Source: an uncultured Lachnospiraceae bacterium
GTDB taxonomy: Bacteria > Bacillota > Clostridia > Lachnospirales > Lachnospiraceae
DNA length: 24,757 bases
Direction of reading: 5' to 3'
NCBI GenBank assembly: GCA_910588895.1
Contig: CAJUSS010000044.1
Span: forward strand, 1-24,757
Position 1 is the first letter of the stretch. Every line of letters begins with the position of its first letter. Of this stretch, positions 8,405 through 15,407 are shown piece by piece. The notes below the pieces were generated by a model. That model searched no databases. It was not told where the DNA came from and saw only the letters and a program-made list of their open reading frames with translations. The translations under genes were made by a program, and so were the position numbers.

Positions 8405-8442
8405 GACTCACTTTGAATCACAAAAGAAAGGATCCTCTTATT

Positions 8443-10116
8443 ATGAAGCTGGAGAAGATATATACAAACCATAAAAGACGCGCCGTTCTAGCTGGCCTTA
8501 CGGCGACCACTATGATGTGCGCTTTTCTGGCCGCCGGCTGCCAGAAAAAGGAGTCGCCCTCCTCTGAGCTGACCGGACCCACCTCTATGGAGGCGGTCAC
8601 CGAGACCGAGAGCACCGCGCCGGAGATCATCGTGACCACTGCACCGGAGACCATCCCGGTCTTAAGCCCCAGGGGGCAGCTCCTGCCGGAGATCCAGGTC
8701 ACGATGCCGGAGGCCGTCCCCATGCCGGAGAATCTGCGTCTGGGAGAATCCCACCCGGCGATCATCCCGCTCCAGGAACGGCTGATGGAATTAGGCTTTA
8801 TGGATCCGGATGAACCCACCGAATATTTCGGGAGCCAGACGGAACGTGCAGTGAAGATCTTCCAGAGGCAGAACGGGCTGGCCCAGGACGGCATCATCGG
8901 CGGCTCCACCTATGAGGCGATCATGTCGCCCGATGCCAAGCATTACGCCGCCCAGAAAGGCGATGAGGGCGATGACATCATCCGCATCCAGACCCGTCTT
9001 TACGAGCTGGGCTACCTGGCCACCGAGGATCTTCTGACCGGTAATTTCGGCGATTCCACAGAGGCTGCTATCCTAAAGCTCCAGGAGGTCAATGAGCTGC
9101 TCCAGGACGGTAAGGTAGGGCAGCAGACCCTGAACCTCCTCTATTCCGATGAGATCAAAGCGAATTTTCTGGCCCTTGGCGAGAAGAGCGATGTGGTCTT
9201 GGCGTGCCAGCAGCGCCTGAAGATCTTAGGTTATCTGATCTCTGAGCCCGACGGCGCTTACGGGGAGGGCACAGTGGAGGCGGTCAAGCAGTTCCAGGCC
9301 CGCAACGACCAGGTGGTGGACGGCTATCTAGGCCCCGGCACTCGTATGGCCCTAAACAGCCCGGATGCCAAGCCTATGGGTCTGCGCTTAGGTGACGAGG
9401 GCAGCTCCGTCTCTCAGATCCAGAACCTTCTGAGCAAGTATGGCTATCTTGCCTCTGCCAATGTGACCGGCTATTACGGCGAGGTGACCGAAAAAGCGGT
9501 CAAGTCCTTCCAGACCCAGAACGGTCTTTCCTCCGACGGTACAGTAGGGGCTCTGACCATGGCAAAGCTGACCGGGGATGACGTAAAGAAGGCGCCAAAG
9601 CAGTCCACCACTACCGGCGGCGGCAGCTCCTCCGGAAGGACCGGGGGCAGCTCCGGCGGATCCTCTGGCGGCGGATCGGCAGCAGGGGGCAATAGCGGAG
9701 GCAGCAGCTCCGGCGGATCTAGTACGCCGGCTGCCGGCACAGTCAACATGCCGGGCGGCGTGGGCACTCTGCTGGCTGTAGCCCAGTCCAAGTTAGGCTG
9801 CCCCTATGTGTGGGGAGCAAAAGGCCCCAATTCCTTTGACTGCTCCGGTTTCGTATATTGGTGCCTGAACCAGGCGGGCGTCAGACAAAGCTACATAACT
9901 TCTGCCGGCTGGCGGAACGTGGGGCGTTACACCAGGATCAATAATTTTTCCGACATCCAGGCCGGCGATATCGTAGTGGTCAGCGGCCATGTGGGGATCG
10001 CTGCCGGAGGCGGCACGGTGATCGACGCCTCCTCCAGTAACGGGCGCGTGATCCATCACGCCTTGGGATCCTGGTGGGCGAACAACTTTATCTGCGCCTG
10101 GAGGATCTTCGGATAA
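8443..10116 (+). CDS. NlpC/P60 peptidoglycan hydrolase lipoprotein with four PG-binding domains
   Basis: The 557-residue protein has a lipoprotein signal with lipobox LAAGC (C33), a Thr/Glu-rich stalk (about 40-95), four tandem PG_binding_1 domains (about 98-163, 172-236, 245-309 and 314-379), a Gly/Ser-rich linker (390-435) and an NlpC/P60 endopeptidase domain (438-557). Catalytic C467 lies in FDCSGFVYW and H516 in SGHVGIA. It would be anchored outside the membrane and cut peptide stems in peptidoglycan. The frame opens at a TTG (8413), but AAAGGA lies 10 nt before the ATG at 8443, which gives a normal signal peptide. It lies 38 bp after the kinase gene, so it is likely in its operon and possibly its target. 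Confidence 0.92.
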   Translation: MKLEKIYTNHKRRAVLAGLTATTMMCAFLAAGCQKKESPSSELTGPTSMEAVTETESTAPEIIVTTAPETIPVLSPRGQLLPEIQVTMPEAVPMPENLRLGESHPAIIPLQERLMELGFMDPDEPTEYFGSQTERAVKIFQRQNGLAQDGIIGGSTYEAIMSPDAKHYAAQKGDEGDDIIRIQTRLYELGYLATEDLLTGNFGDSTEAAILKLQEVNELLQDGKVGQQTLNLLYSDEIKANFLALGEKSDVVLACQQRLKILGYLISEPDGAYGEGTVEAVKQFQARNDQVVDGYLGPGTRMALNSPDAKPMGLRLGDEGSSVSQIQNLLSKYGYLASANVTGYYGEVTEKAVKSFQTQNGLSSDGTVGALTMAKLTGDDVKKAPKQSTTTGGGSSSGRTGGSSGGSSGGGSAAGGNSGGSSSGGSSTPAAGTVNMPGGVGTLLAVAQSKLGCPYVWGAKGPNSFDCSGFVYWCLNQAGVRQSYITSAGWRNVGRYTRINNFSDIQAGDIVVVSGHVGIAAGGGTVIDASSSNGRVIHHALGSWWANNFICAWRIFG

Positions 10117-10127
10117 AGATACGTCCG

Positions 10128-10146
10128 ATCCCAAAGGACTTGGGAT
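10128..10146 (+). other. Small hairpin after the NlpC/P60 gene
   Basis: ATCCCAA (10128-10134) and TTGGGAT (10140-10146) form a perfect 7-bp stem with a 5-nt loop, 12 bp after the stop. No T-run follows, so it could slow decay of the transcript rather than act as a classic terminator. Confidence 0.45.
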
Positions 10147-10170
10147 ATAAACCATGACAGCGAAAAAATA

Positions 10171-10275
10171 ACAGGGGCTGTCGCAAAATATAGCTTATAC
10201 GCGATATATGGCCATCGATCTGTGTGGTCTGTACACCATATCGTGTATATAGCGGCATTTTGCGACAGCCCCTGT
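10171..10275. mobile_element. 105-bp fold-back (MITE-like) element
   Basis: A 19-bp perfect inverted repeat bounds the element: ACAGGGGCTGTCGCAAAAT at 10171-10189 and its complement at 10257-10275. Inside, TATACGCGATAT pairs with ATATCGTGTATA, so nearly the whole element can fold back on itself. There is no open frame. Termini reading GGGCTGTCGCAAAA are, as far as I recall, common at insertion sequences and small non-autonomous elements in Clostridia. No convincing target-site duplication is visible. It lies between the NlpC/P60 gene and the broken DUF1667 gene. It could also act as a bidirectional terminator. Confidence 0.65.
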
Positions 10276-10366
10276 CTATGCTCGTAAAAGGGATGGATAT
10301 ATCCATTCTTAATAAATTGGCGGATACATGACCATTTTGTAAAATAATAGTGATCAGCGCTGGCAT

Positions 10367-10594
10367 AGCAGGATCGCAACATCGATCCTGGTGGAGGGCG
10401 GGGAGCTGCCTTTAGCCAGCGCCCGTCTGACCAGGCCCGTCCATCAAAAAAGACGGTTTGACGTGATAGAGGAGATCGAAAAGGTGAAGGTCTCTGCCCC
10501 TATCCAGAAGGGGACGATCGTCATCCCTGATGTGTTAGGACTGGAAAGTGATGTGATGGTGACCAAGACTGTTGAAAAAAGATCCGATCCGTAA
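10367..10594 (+). pseudogene. C-terminal remnant of a DUF1667 protein
   Basis: The frame reads SRIATSILVEGGELPLASAR onward and ends about 75 codons later with LGLESDVMVTKTVEK. This matches the C-terminal half of DUF1667 proteins as I know them (V-E-G-G-E-L-P, then I-E-K-V-K-V-x-A-P-I-x-x-G, then D-V-L-G). The family's N-terminal cysteine-rich part is missing and the frame meets a TAA at 10340. The only start is a GTG at 10391, with no ribosome binding site. Intact members sit beside glycerol-3-phosphate or FAD-dependent dehydrogenase genes, none of which is present. The fragment is best read as what is left of a deleted operon, with the fold-back element 90 bp upstream. Confidence 0.7.
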
Positions 10595-10665
10595 GGATCG
10601 CCGCATAACGGGAACGATCCTGCAATATATATATAGCAAATCTCCTATAGACAGGATACTGCCCT

Positions 10666-11799
10666 ATGCGCCGTATTTTCGATATTTTCAGAGACAGCGG
10701 GATATCTTTTCCACTTTTGAGATCCTCCCACAGCGGCAAAGACCAGACTAACGGGCTTTCGGACCGGCATTTAGCGGACCATCCGGCACTTTTTTCGGAT
10801 GTCCGCTCCAAAAGCCGCCTGGCACGTTTTTCAAAGGGCCGCCCGAGCATTCTACCATGCTCCTATTTGGACCGCCACGCACCCCATCTTCCCTCCAAAA
10901 GTACCTTGGGAAAAGCGGTCATCGTCTCCGAGCTGTTCCTTTTCAGCTTCCTTATAGGGAACCTGGCCGCCTATATCGTGACTGTCCGGTCCGGCCAGGG
11001 CGCGTCCCTCCATATGGGCCCGGGATCCGCCCCACCTTCCCGGGAAGCCGCCAGCTATCTGAACGCTCCCGGAAGCCAAACCGTCCTTTACGCTTCCGAC
11101 GAAGGAAATTGGGGCTTAAGCTTCCAGCAGGAGGGCAGGCCGCCTGTGGCCAATGCCTCCATGGACTATCTCAAGCAGTTCGATGGCTATTACGCCCAGG
11201 ACACAGAAGATAAGGTCCTCTATCTCACCTTTGACGCAGGATATGAGAACGGCAATACCGCCGCGATCCTGGACGCCCTGAAAAAACACAACGCCCCAGC
11301 CACCTTTTTCCTGGTTGGGAATTACTTAGAGACCAGCCCGGAGCTGGTAAAACGGATGGTAGCAGAAGGCCACAACGTGGGCAACCACACCTACCACCAC
11401 CCGGATATGTCCAAGATCTCCACAAAAGAGACCTTTTCAAAAGAGCTGACGGCTCTGGAGGCCCTCTATGAGCAGGTCACCGGACAGCCCATGAAAAAAT
11501 ATTATCGGCCCCCTCAGGGAAGATACAGCGAGGCAAACCTGACCATGGCAAAGGAGATGGGCTACAAGACCTTTTTCTGGAGCCTGGCCTATGTGGACTG
11601 GTACGAGGATAAACAGCCCACAAAAGAGGAGGCCTTCCAAAAACTCCTGGGCCGGATCCATCCCGGCGCTATCGTCCTCCTCCACAGCACCTCCAAGACC
11701 AACGGAGAGATCTTGGATGAGCTTTTGGGGAAATGGGAGGAGATGGGGTACCGTTTTGCTTCATTGGATGCGCTGGTGGATCCGGCTGACGGGCAGTAG
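10666..11799 (+). CDS. pdaA: PdaA-like polysaccharide deacetylase
   Basis: The 377-residue protein is a membrane-anchored NodB-fold deacetylase resembling PdaA (delta-lactam-forming muramic acid deacetylase of spore cortex). One TM segment lies at about 84-107. The catalytic domain starts near 185 with YLTFDAGYENG (D190), then the metal-binding HNVGNHTYHH (H241 and H245), the RPPQGRYS motif and the terminal GAIVLLHS motif. TFDAGYENG is typical of the PdaA branch. The first 80 residues before the TM segment are basic and unrecognised, and the ribosome binding site before the ATG is weak (AGGA 11 nt away), so the true start may lie further in. A role in spore cortex is inference from the family. 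Confidence 0.82.
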   Translation: MRRIFDIFRDSGISFPLLRSSHSGKDQTNGLSDRHLADHPALFSDVRSKSRLARFSKGRPSILPCSYLDRHAPHLPSKSTLGKAVIVSELFLFSFLIGNLAAYIVTVRSGQGASLHMGPGSAPPSREAASYLNAPGSQTVLYASDEGNWGLSFQQEGRPPVANASMDYLKQFDGYYAQDTEDKVLYLTFDAGYENGNTAAILDALKKHNAPATFFLVGNYLETSPELVKRMVAEGHNVGNHTYHHPDMSKISTKETFSKELTALEALYEQVTGQPMKKYYRPPQGRYSEANLTMAKEMGYKTFFWSLAYVDWYEDKQPTKEEAFQKLLGRIHPGAIVLLHSTSKTNGEILDELLGKWEEMGYRFASLDALVDPADGQ

Positions 11800-11828
11800 C
11801 TAGATAAAAAACAACGTTCCTGCCTGTT

Positions 11829-12008
11829 CTACTTTTTCTTCTTTTCGATCTGCTCTCGCAGCTTCTCCTCATCTGTAGCTGCCTGAAAGATATCGCTGAG
11901 CACGTCATAGGGGGAGTCGGAGCAGACCGCCAAGAGGATCATCCGGTCGTAGGCGTTGGGCGGGAGGATACTCCTCCCGTCCGGCAGCCTCATCCATTCC
12001 ATACCCAT
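11829..12008 (-). CDS. Small protein of unknown function (59 aa)
   Basis: The minus strand is open for 59 residues from the ATG at 12008, starting MGMEWMRLPDGRSILPPNAY, with a helical middle (YDRMILLAVC) and a lysine-rich end. Composition and codon use look like a real protein. The ribosome binding site is poor (purine-rich but with no well-spaced AGGAG). A GTG at 12064, overlapping the nitroreductase stop and preceded by AGAGGA 9 nt away, opens a different frame starting VTLQELSGKLKRGEEERG that ends at 11990. The two frames may be one gene split by a frameshift, or a coupled pair. No family was recognised. Confidence 0.5.
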   Translation of the reverse strand: MGMEWMRLPDGRSILPPNAYDRMILLAVCSDSPYDVLSDIFQAATDEEKLREQIEKKKK

Positions 12009-12060
12009 CTGCCCCGCTCTTCCTCTCCTCTTTTCAGCTTTCCCGAGAGCTCCTGCAGTG

Positions 12061-12639
12061 TCACAAAAGAATGTCCTCTAGCTTCCGCTTCGGCACATAA
12101 TGGACATCCTGCTCATCTCGGTGATAAGCTGTACTCTCCCCGTCCTCTATCTCTGTCAGCACCACCTTTTCCGCCGGCTTTCCCAGTCCTATGATCAGCA
12201 TAGGCACCAGATCATCCGGGAGCCCAAGGACCTCCTTTATCGACGCCGCGCCGAAATTCCCGATCATACAGCCCCCAAGTCCTTTATCCACTGCCCCCAA
12301 GAGCATGGTCTGGGCCACGATCCCCACATCCCGCTGATAGCGGCTCAAGGACTCGTCGATCCTGGTATCCTGGCAGATCACGATAAAAGCGGTAGGACAC
12401 ATCCCCTGGTGGGGAAGATCCAGCTCCGGCAGCGCCCTGGCCCACTTCGTCTCCTTCTGAATCTTATCCACCACCTCTTTTTCACAGGCCAGATGATACT
12501 TTAACGGCTGCTTGTTCACAGAAGATGGGCAGAGCCTTGCCAGCTCTGCCAGCTCGATCAGCTCCTCCCTTGCGATCCGTCTGGTCTCGTCAAAACCACG
12601 ATAGCTCCTGTTCCTTCGCACTAACTCTTTAAAGTCCAT
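12061..12639 (-). CDS. Nitroreductase-family FMN oxidoreductase
   Basis: The 192-residue protein is a small nitroreductase-fold flavoprotein that would use NAD(P)H and FMN; the substrate is unknown. It starts MDFKELVRRNRSYRGFD, with the basic N-terminal FMN-phosphate motif (RRNRSYR). The PSSVNKQP segment (about residues 38-45) and the GLGGCMIGNF loop (about 120-129) also fit the family. AAGGAG lies 9 nt before the ATG. A perfect TATAAT sits about 50 bp upstream. The stop overlaps a GTG that may begin the next reading frame. It is flanked by a small unknown gene and by a terminator, so it is probably expressed on its own or with the small gene. Confidence 0.85.
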   Translation of the reverse strand: MDFKELVRRNRSYRGFDETRRIAREELIELAELARLCPSSVNKQPLKYHLACEKEVVDKIQKETKWARALPELDLPHQGMCPTAFIVICQDTRIDESLSRYQRDVGIVAQTMLLGAVDKGLGGCMIGNFGAASIKEVLGLPDDLVPMLIIGLGKPAEKVVLTEIEDGESTAYHRDEQDVHYVPKRKLEDILL

Positions 12640-12689
12640 ATGCTCACTCTCCTTTTTGCTCCGCTGGGAGCGGTATGATGTCTATCACC

Positions 12690-12695
12690 ATTATA
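12690..12695 (-). promoter_or_regulatory. -10 box of the nitroreductase promoter
   Basis: A perfect TATAAT lies on the minus strand about 51 bp before the nitroreductase ATG. The -35 at 16-17 bp spacing (TTTCGC or TTCGCC) is weak, so an activator may help. Confidence 0.5.
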
Positions 12696-12728
12696 CCATG
12701 CCCTTTTGACCGGCGAAAGATTTACAGC

Positions 12729-12757
12729 AAAAAAACAGGCAGTCGATTGACTGCCTG
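12729..12757 (-). terminator. Intrinsic terminator of the 12891-15146 operon
   Basis: On the minus strand CAGGCAGT (12757-12750) pairs perfectly with ACTGCCTG (12743-12736) around a 6-nt loop, followed by seven T (12735-12729). It lies 134 bp after the stop of the TIM-barrel gene, beyond the repeat at 12759-12877, which is therefore part of the 3' untranslated region. Confidence 0.85.
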
Positions 12758-12758
12758 C

Positions 12759-12877
12759 GTTACTATCCACACCCACGCTCCGCTGCTTAAGTCGGCTGGC
12801 TTTTTGATCTGTCGCTTGTGAGCTGCCAAGCATCCGTCGGCATCTATACAGCAACCGGCGTGGGTGTAAATAGTAAC
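12759..12877. repeat. Dispersed repeat, copy B, with inverted ends (119 bp)
   Basis: GTTACTATCCACACCCACGC at 12759-12778 is mirrored by GCGTGGGTGTAAATAGTAAC at 12858-12877. The interior near the right arm, read on the minus strand, continues GGTTGCTGTATAGATGCCG. The same order (arm, TTGCTGT, then a GC-rich stretch with ATG) is found at 17681-17735. No protein is convincing in it. It may be a small mobile repeat or a structured RNA in the 3' UTR. Confidence 0.7.
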
Positions 12878-12890
12878 CTGCCTGCTCCTT

Positions 12891-13517
12891 TTACAGCTGT
12901 GCAAAACGTTCCATCAGATAGTCCCGCCCCAGGATGCAGGACTGATATCCATCCTCTCCGGGATAGATCTCGAATATAAGGCTCCGGTCATATCCGATCT
13001 TCTTTAATGCCCTCAGGAACGGCATAAAGTCGATCAGGCCCGAACCTGGATACAGTCTGGTATTATCTGCTATATGGACATGCCCCAGCTTATCACCGCA
13101 TGCCAGCACCGGCTTTTCCCAATCCAGCTCCTCGATGTTCATGTGGAATGTATCCAGGTGGACCTTCAAGTGACTGCTGCCCACCTGGTCGATCAGTTCC
13201 AAGACCTCCTCATAGGTGTCATCCGGCCCTATGTTCCCCCGCATAGAGCCGATCACCACCAGACAGTCCAACTGTGCCCCCAGGTCGCACTGGCGCATGA
13301 GACGTTCGATCACCCGGTCACGGATATCCTTGTCTTTAGAGGTCATGATAAGCTGTTCGTAGGCGACTGCAAGGCCCGTCCCGATGGAGGATGCACACAT
13401 ACCCTTGCTCTGGATATACTCCTTTAGCCTGATAGGATCCACTATCGGAAATGCAGCTCCTTTTGGTGCTTTTATGCATACAGAAGCCCCAAGCTTAAAT
13501 GCTTTTTTTGTGATCAT
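12891..13517 (-). CDS. Shortened xylose-isomerase-like TIM-barrel protein, probably inactive
   Basis: The 208-residue protein belongs to the sugar phosphate isomerase/epimerase superfamily, whose members usually have about 270-290 residues. RLKEYIQSKGM, LDCLVVIGSMRG, LDTFHMNIEE (D122), LGHVHIAD (H148) and IFEIYP (E183) are clearly this family. Two blocks appear missing: one of about 20 residues after KLGASVCIKAP, where the first barrel strand and helix would end, and one of about 35-40 residues between MRGNIGPD and TYEEVLELID. The second gap removes the first metal-binding glutamate (the EPxNRYE region). AGAGG lies 6 nt before the ATG. It follows the chimeric FMN-oxidase gene by 45 bp in one operon. 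Confidence 0.7.
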   Translation of the reverse strand: MITKKAFKLGASVCIKAPKGAAFPIVDPIRLKEYIQSKGMCASSIGTGLAVAYEQLIMTSKDKDIRDRVIERLMRQCDLGAQLDCLVVIGSMRGNIGPDDTYEEVLELIDQVGSSHLKVHLDTFHMNIEELDWEKPVLACGDKLGHVHIADNTRLYPGSGLIDFMPFLRALKKIGYDRSLIFEIYPGEDGYQSCILGRDYLMERFAQL

Positions 13518-13562
13518 AACTTACCTCTCAAACTCTTTTTTTCTTGTATGAACAGCCTGTCC

Positions 13563-15146
13563 TTACTTCTTTTTGTATTTTTTTAAGATCTCTTTATCGA
13601 TCATACATACAGCCGAAAGCCCATTCCCGATCTGTATCTTTCCCGCTATACAGAGAAGCATATATGCATCTGCTTGGCTGATCCCATACCCCGCTTCGAT
13701 GCGATAGATCAGGTCCGCATAACCCTCCATACAGCAATGATCCATATCGATATGAGGACATATACCTACAGATCCGATCATCTTCTCATTTTCTACCTGC
13801 GGATAACCATAATAAGGCATATCTTCCTTTTTTATGAGCGATACCCGGACGGTCGTGCGTCCCTGGCTCTCCACTGCACACCCAGTGATCTCCCCGTCCC
13901 CCTGCGCCGCATGGACATCCCCGATGTTCAAAAGACCACCGTCAACATTGCAGCGCAGCACCACGGTAGATCCCTTCTTAAACTGTGGTATATCCACATT
14001 CCCGCAGACCTCTTTGTTCATATGATCCGAGGGGATCCGGTCATATTTCGGTGCCACACCGATACAGCCCACAAAGTTGTTCGCCGGGACTTTTAAGTAT
14101 TCCTCTCCCCCCTCCAATCCCATGATCAGCGCTCCGTCCTCATCGTAATGCAGGATACGGGTAGCCGCTTTTTCCGATGCTGGGATACGCCTGTCCTTGA
14201 ACCAGCCAACCCCTCCCTGGATCGAGGTATACCCGCCATTTCTCCAGGGTCCGGCCTGGACATCCAAGATCTTGACCGCATCTCCAACGGCATCTTTGAT
14301 CTGGGGCAGTGTCTCACAGGTAGCCAGCGCCTGGTCAAGACAATTTCCTCCATGATTAGAGACCACGATCCCGCTGGCGCCTGCCTCCACGGCGGCTACC
14401 GCTGAGCGGACACTGTTGATCCCCTTCAGGATAAATGGGGTCTTGGTGATCGAAAACAGCTCTCTGATCTGAGCAGCAGACCGCGGATAGGTATCCCTGC
14501 CTCCGTTGACAGACTTATTGGGGAGACCGATGCAGTCCACATCTTGTCCGATCGCCATGACCCCCACCTCATCCGCCATCCGGATCTTTTCCTGGACTTC
14601 CTCTGTACCCCACGGCTTGATCACCGGGATCGCCTGCTTCCCGCTGTCCTTTATGGCCCGCAACGGGTCGATATACGAACGGGGTCCAAAGGTATCCGGG
14701 GTAAAGGCAAATACGCCCAGATCCCCTGTCCCTTTGATCAGATCCATGGTAAAGTCATGATCATCCTTATAATGGGTGGTAGGATTGAAATTCCCGATCA
14801 TGCCAAAGGGCGCGGACGCGATCGGTGCCCGAAATCTATGACCGAACAGTTCGATCCTGGTATCGATCTCTGTCCCATTCCCGTCTTCATAGATCGTTTC
14901 GTAGGAGATCTTGATCTGCTGCAATTTTCGATAGTTCCGCTCAGAGGACGCCCCCCGTTCTGTGGGTATCCCCGGACAATTGACCCCATTACAGTACTTG
15001 CACAGTCTGCAAAAGCTGGAAACATAGGATCTACCAGCTTCACGGATCTCCTTTAACTCCTTGGTGACCGCCGCGTAATGAGATCTGACGATCGACTCAT
15101 CCACTTCAAATTCCTTGTCGATCAATGTTCCTTTTCCTGCCCGCAT
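13563..15146 (-). CDS. Chimera: FMN alpha-hydroxy-acid oxidase fused to acetamidase/formamidase tail
   Basis: The 527-residue protein joins parts of two families. Residues ~40-296 match clostridial FMN-dependent lactate-oxidase-like proteins: a CRLCKYCNGVNCPG cysteine cluster (46-58), IPVIKPW, FILKGI (K241) and VVSNHGGNCLD (H265). The usual catalytic arginine after NHGG is asparagine (N268), and the C-terminal DGGIRSG and GRP barrel strands are missing. From about residue 297 (WRNGGYTSI) the protein is acetamidase/formamidase-like, with NNFVGCIGVAP and IGDVHAAQGDGEITG (408-422), lacking that family's first ~70 residues. GGAGGAGG lies just before the ATG at 15146; the frame upstream is leader. 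Neither half should fold as its normal family does. A deletion fusing two neighbouring genes is the simplest reading. Confidence 0.75.
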   Translation of the reverse strand: MRAGKGTLIDKEFEVDESIVRSHYAAVTKELKEIREAGRSYVSSFCRLCKYCNGVNCPGIPTERGASSERNYRKLQQIKISYETIYEDGNGTEIDTRIELFGHRFRAPIASAPFGMIGNFNPTTHYKDDHDFTMDLIKGTGDLGVFAFTPDTFGPRSYIDPLRAIKDSGKQAIPVIKPWGTEEVQEKIRMADEVGVMAIGQDVDCIGLPNKSVNGGRDTYPRSAAQIRELFSITKTPFILKGINSVRSAVAAVEAGASGIVVSNHGGNCLDQALATCETLPQIKDAVGDAVKILDVQAGPWRNGGYTSIQGGVGWFKDRRIPASEKAATRILHYDEDGALIMGLEGGEEYLKVPANNFVGCIGVAPKYDRIPSDHMNKEVCGNVDIPQFKKGSTVVLRCNVDGGLLNIGDVHAAQGDGEITGCAVESQGRTTVRVSLIKKEDMPYYGYPQVENEKMIGSVGICPHIDMDHCCMEGYADLIYRIEAGYGISQADAYMLLCIAGKIQIGNGLSAVCMIDKEILKKYKKK

Positions 15147-15168
15147 GCTCCTCCTCCTTTTTTGGCGC

Positions 15169-15200
15169 AAAAAAAGCCACTTCAACTAAGTTGAAGTGGC
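15169..15200 (-). terminator. Terminator-like hairpin in the leader of the chimeric oxidase gene
   Basis: On the minus strand GCCACTTCAACT (15200-15189) and AGTTGAAGTGGC (15187-15176) form a perfect 12-bp inverted repeat around one base, followed by seven T (15175-15169). It ends only 22 bp before the ATG and lies between the promoter (15256-15284) and the ribosome binding site. It would stop transcription before the gene unless relieved, as in attenuation. The perfect symmetry also suits an operator. Confidence 0.75.
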
Positions 15201-15221
15201 ACTCATCACCATTCATTTTAT

Positions 15222-15245
15222 AAAAGCATCCCCGTCAATGCTTTT
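15222..15245 (-). promoter_or_regulatory. Upstream leader hairpin (possible attenuator partner)
   Basis: AAAAGCAT and ATGCTTTT form an 8-bp stem around an 8-nt loop just after the likely transcription start near 15249. Together with the terminator-like hairpin it makes a structured leader of about 100 nt. It does not match a riboswitch class or T-box that I recognise. Confidence 0.45.
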
Positions 15246-15255
15246 GATGGTTTTC

Positions 15256-15284
15256 ATTATAGCATACTATTTTTTTAAACTCAA
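15256..15284 (-). promoter_or_regulatory. Sigma-A promoter of the 15146-12891 operon
   Basis: TTGAGT (15284-15279) and a perfect TATAAT (15261-15256) on the minus strand are 17 bp apart. An AT-rich near-palindrome (ACAAATAATATTATATTTTT) lies just upstream of the -35 at about 15298-15317 and may be a regulator site. Confidence 0.8.
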
Positions 15285-15407
15285 TAGACCATTTTTTACA
15301 AATAATATTATATTTTTTGTGCATTATGACGGATATAGCAAATCTCACCTTGTCCCTACATGCCCTCGCTCATCCTTCCCAGCAGATGGCTCAGACCAAG
15401 GACCCTT

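Noticed and set aside
12722..12904. Minus-strand frames of 60-77 codons at 12621-12904
   Set aside because: They run through the dispersed repeat and the terminator, lack ribosome binding sites and show no protein-like conservation.
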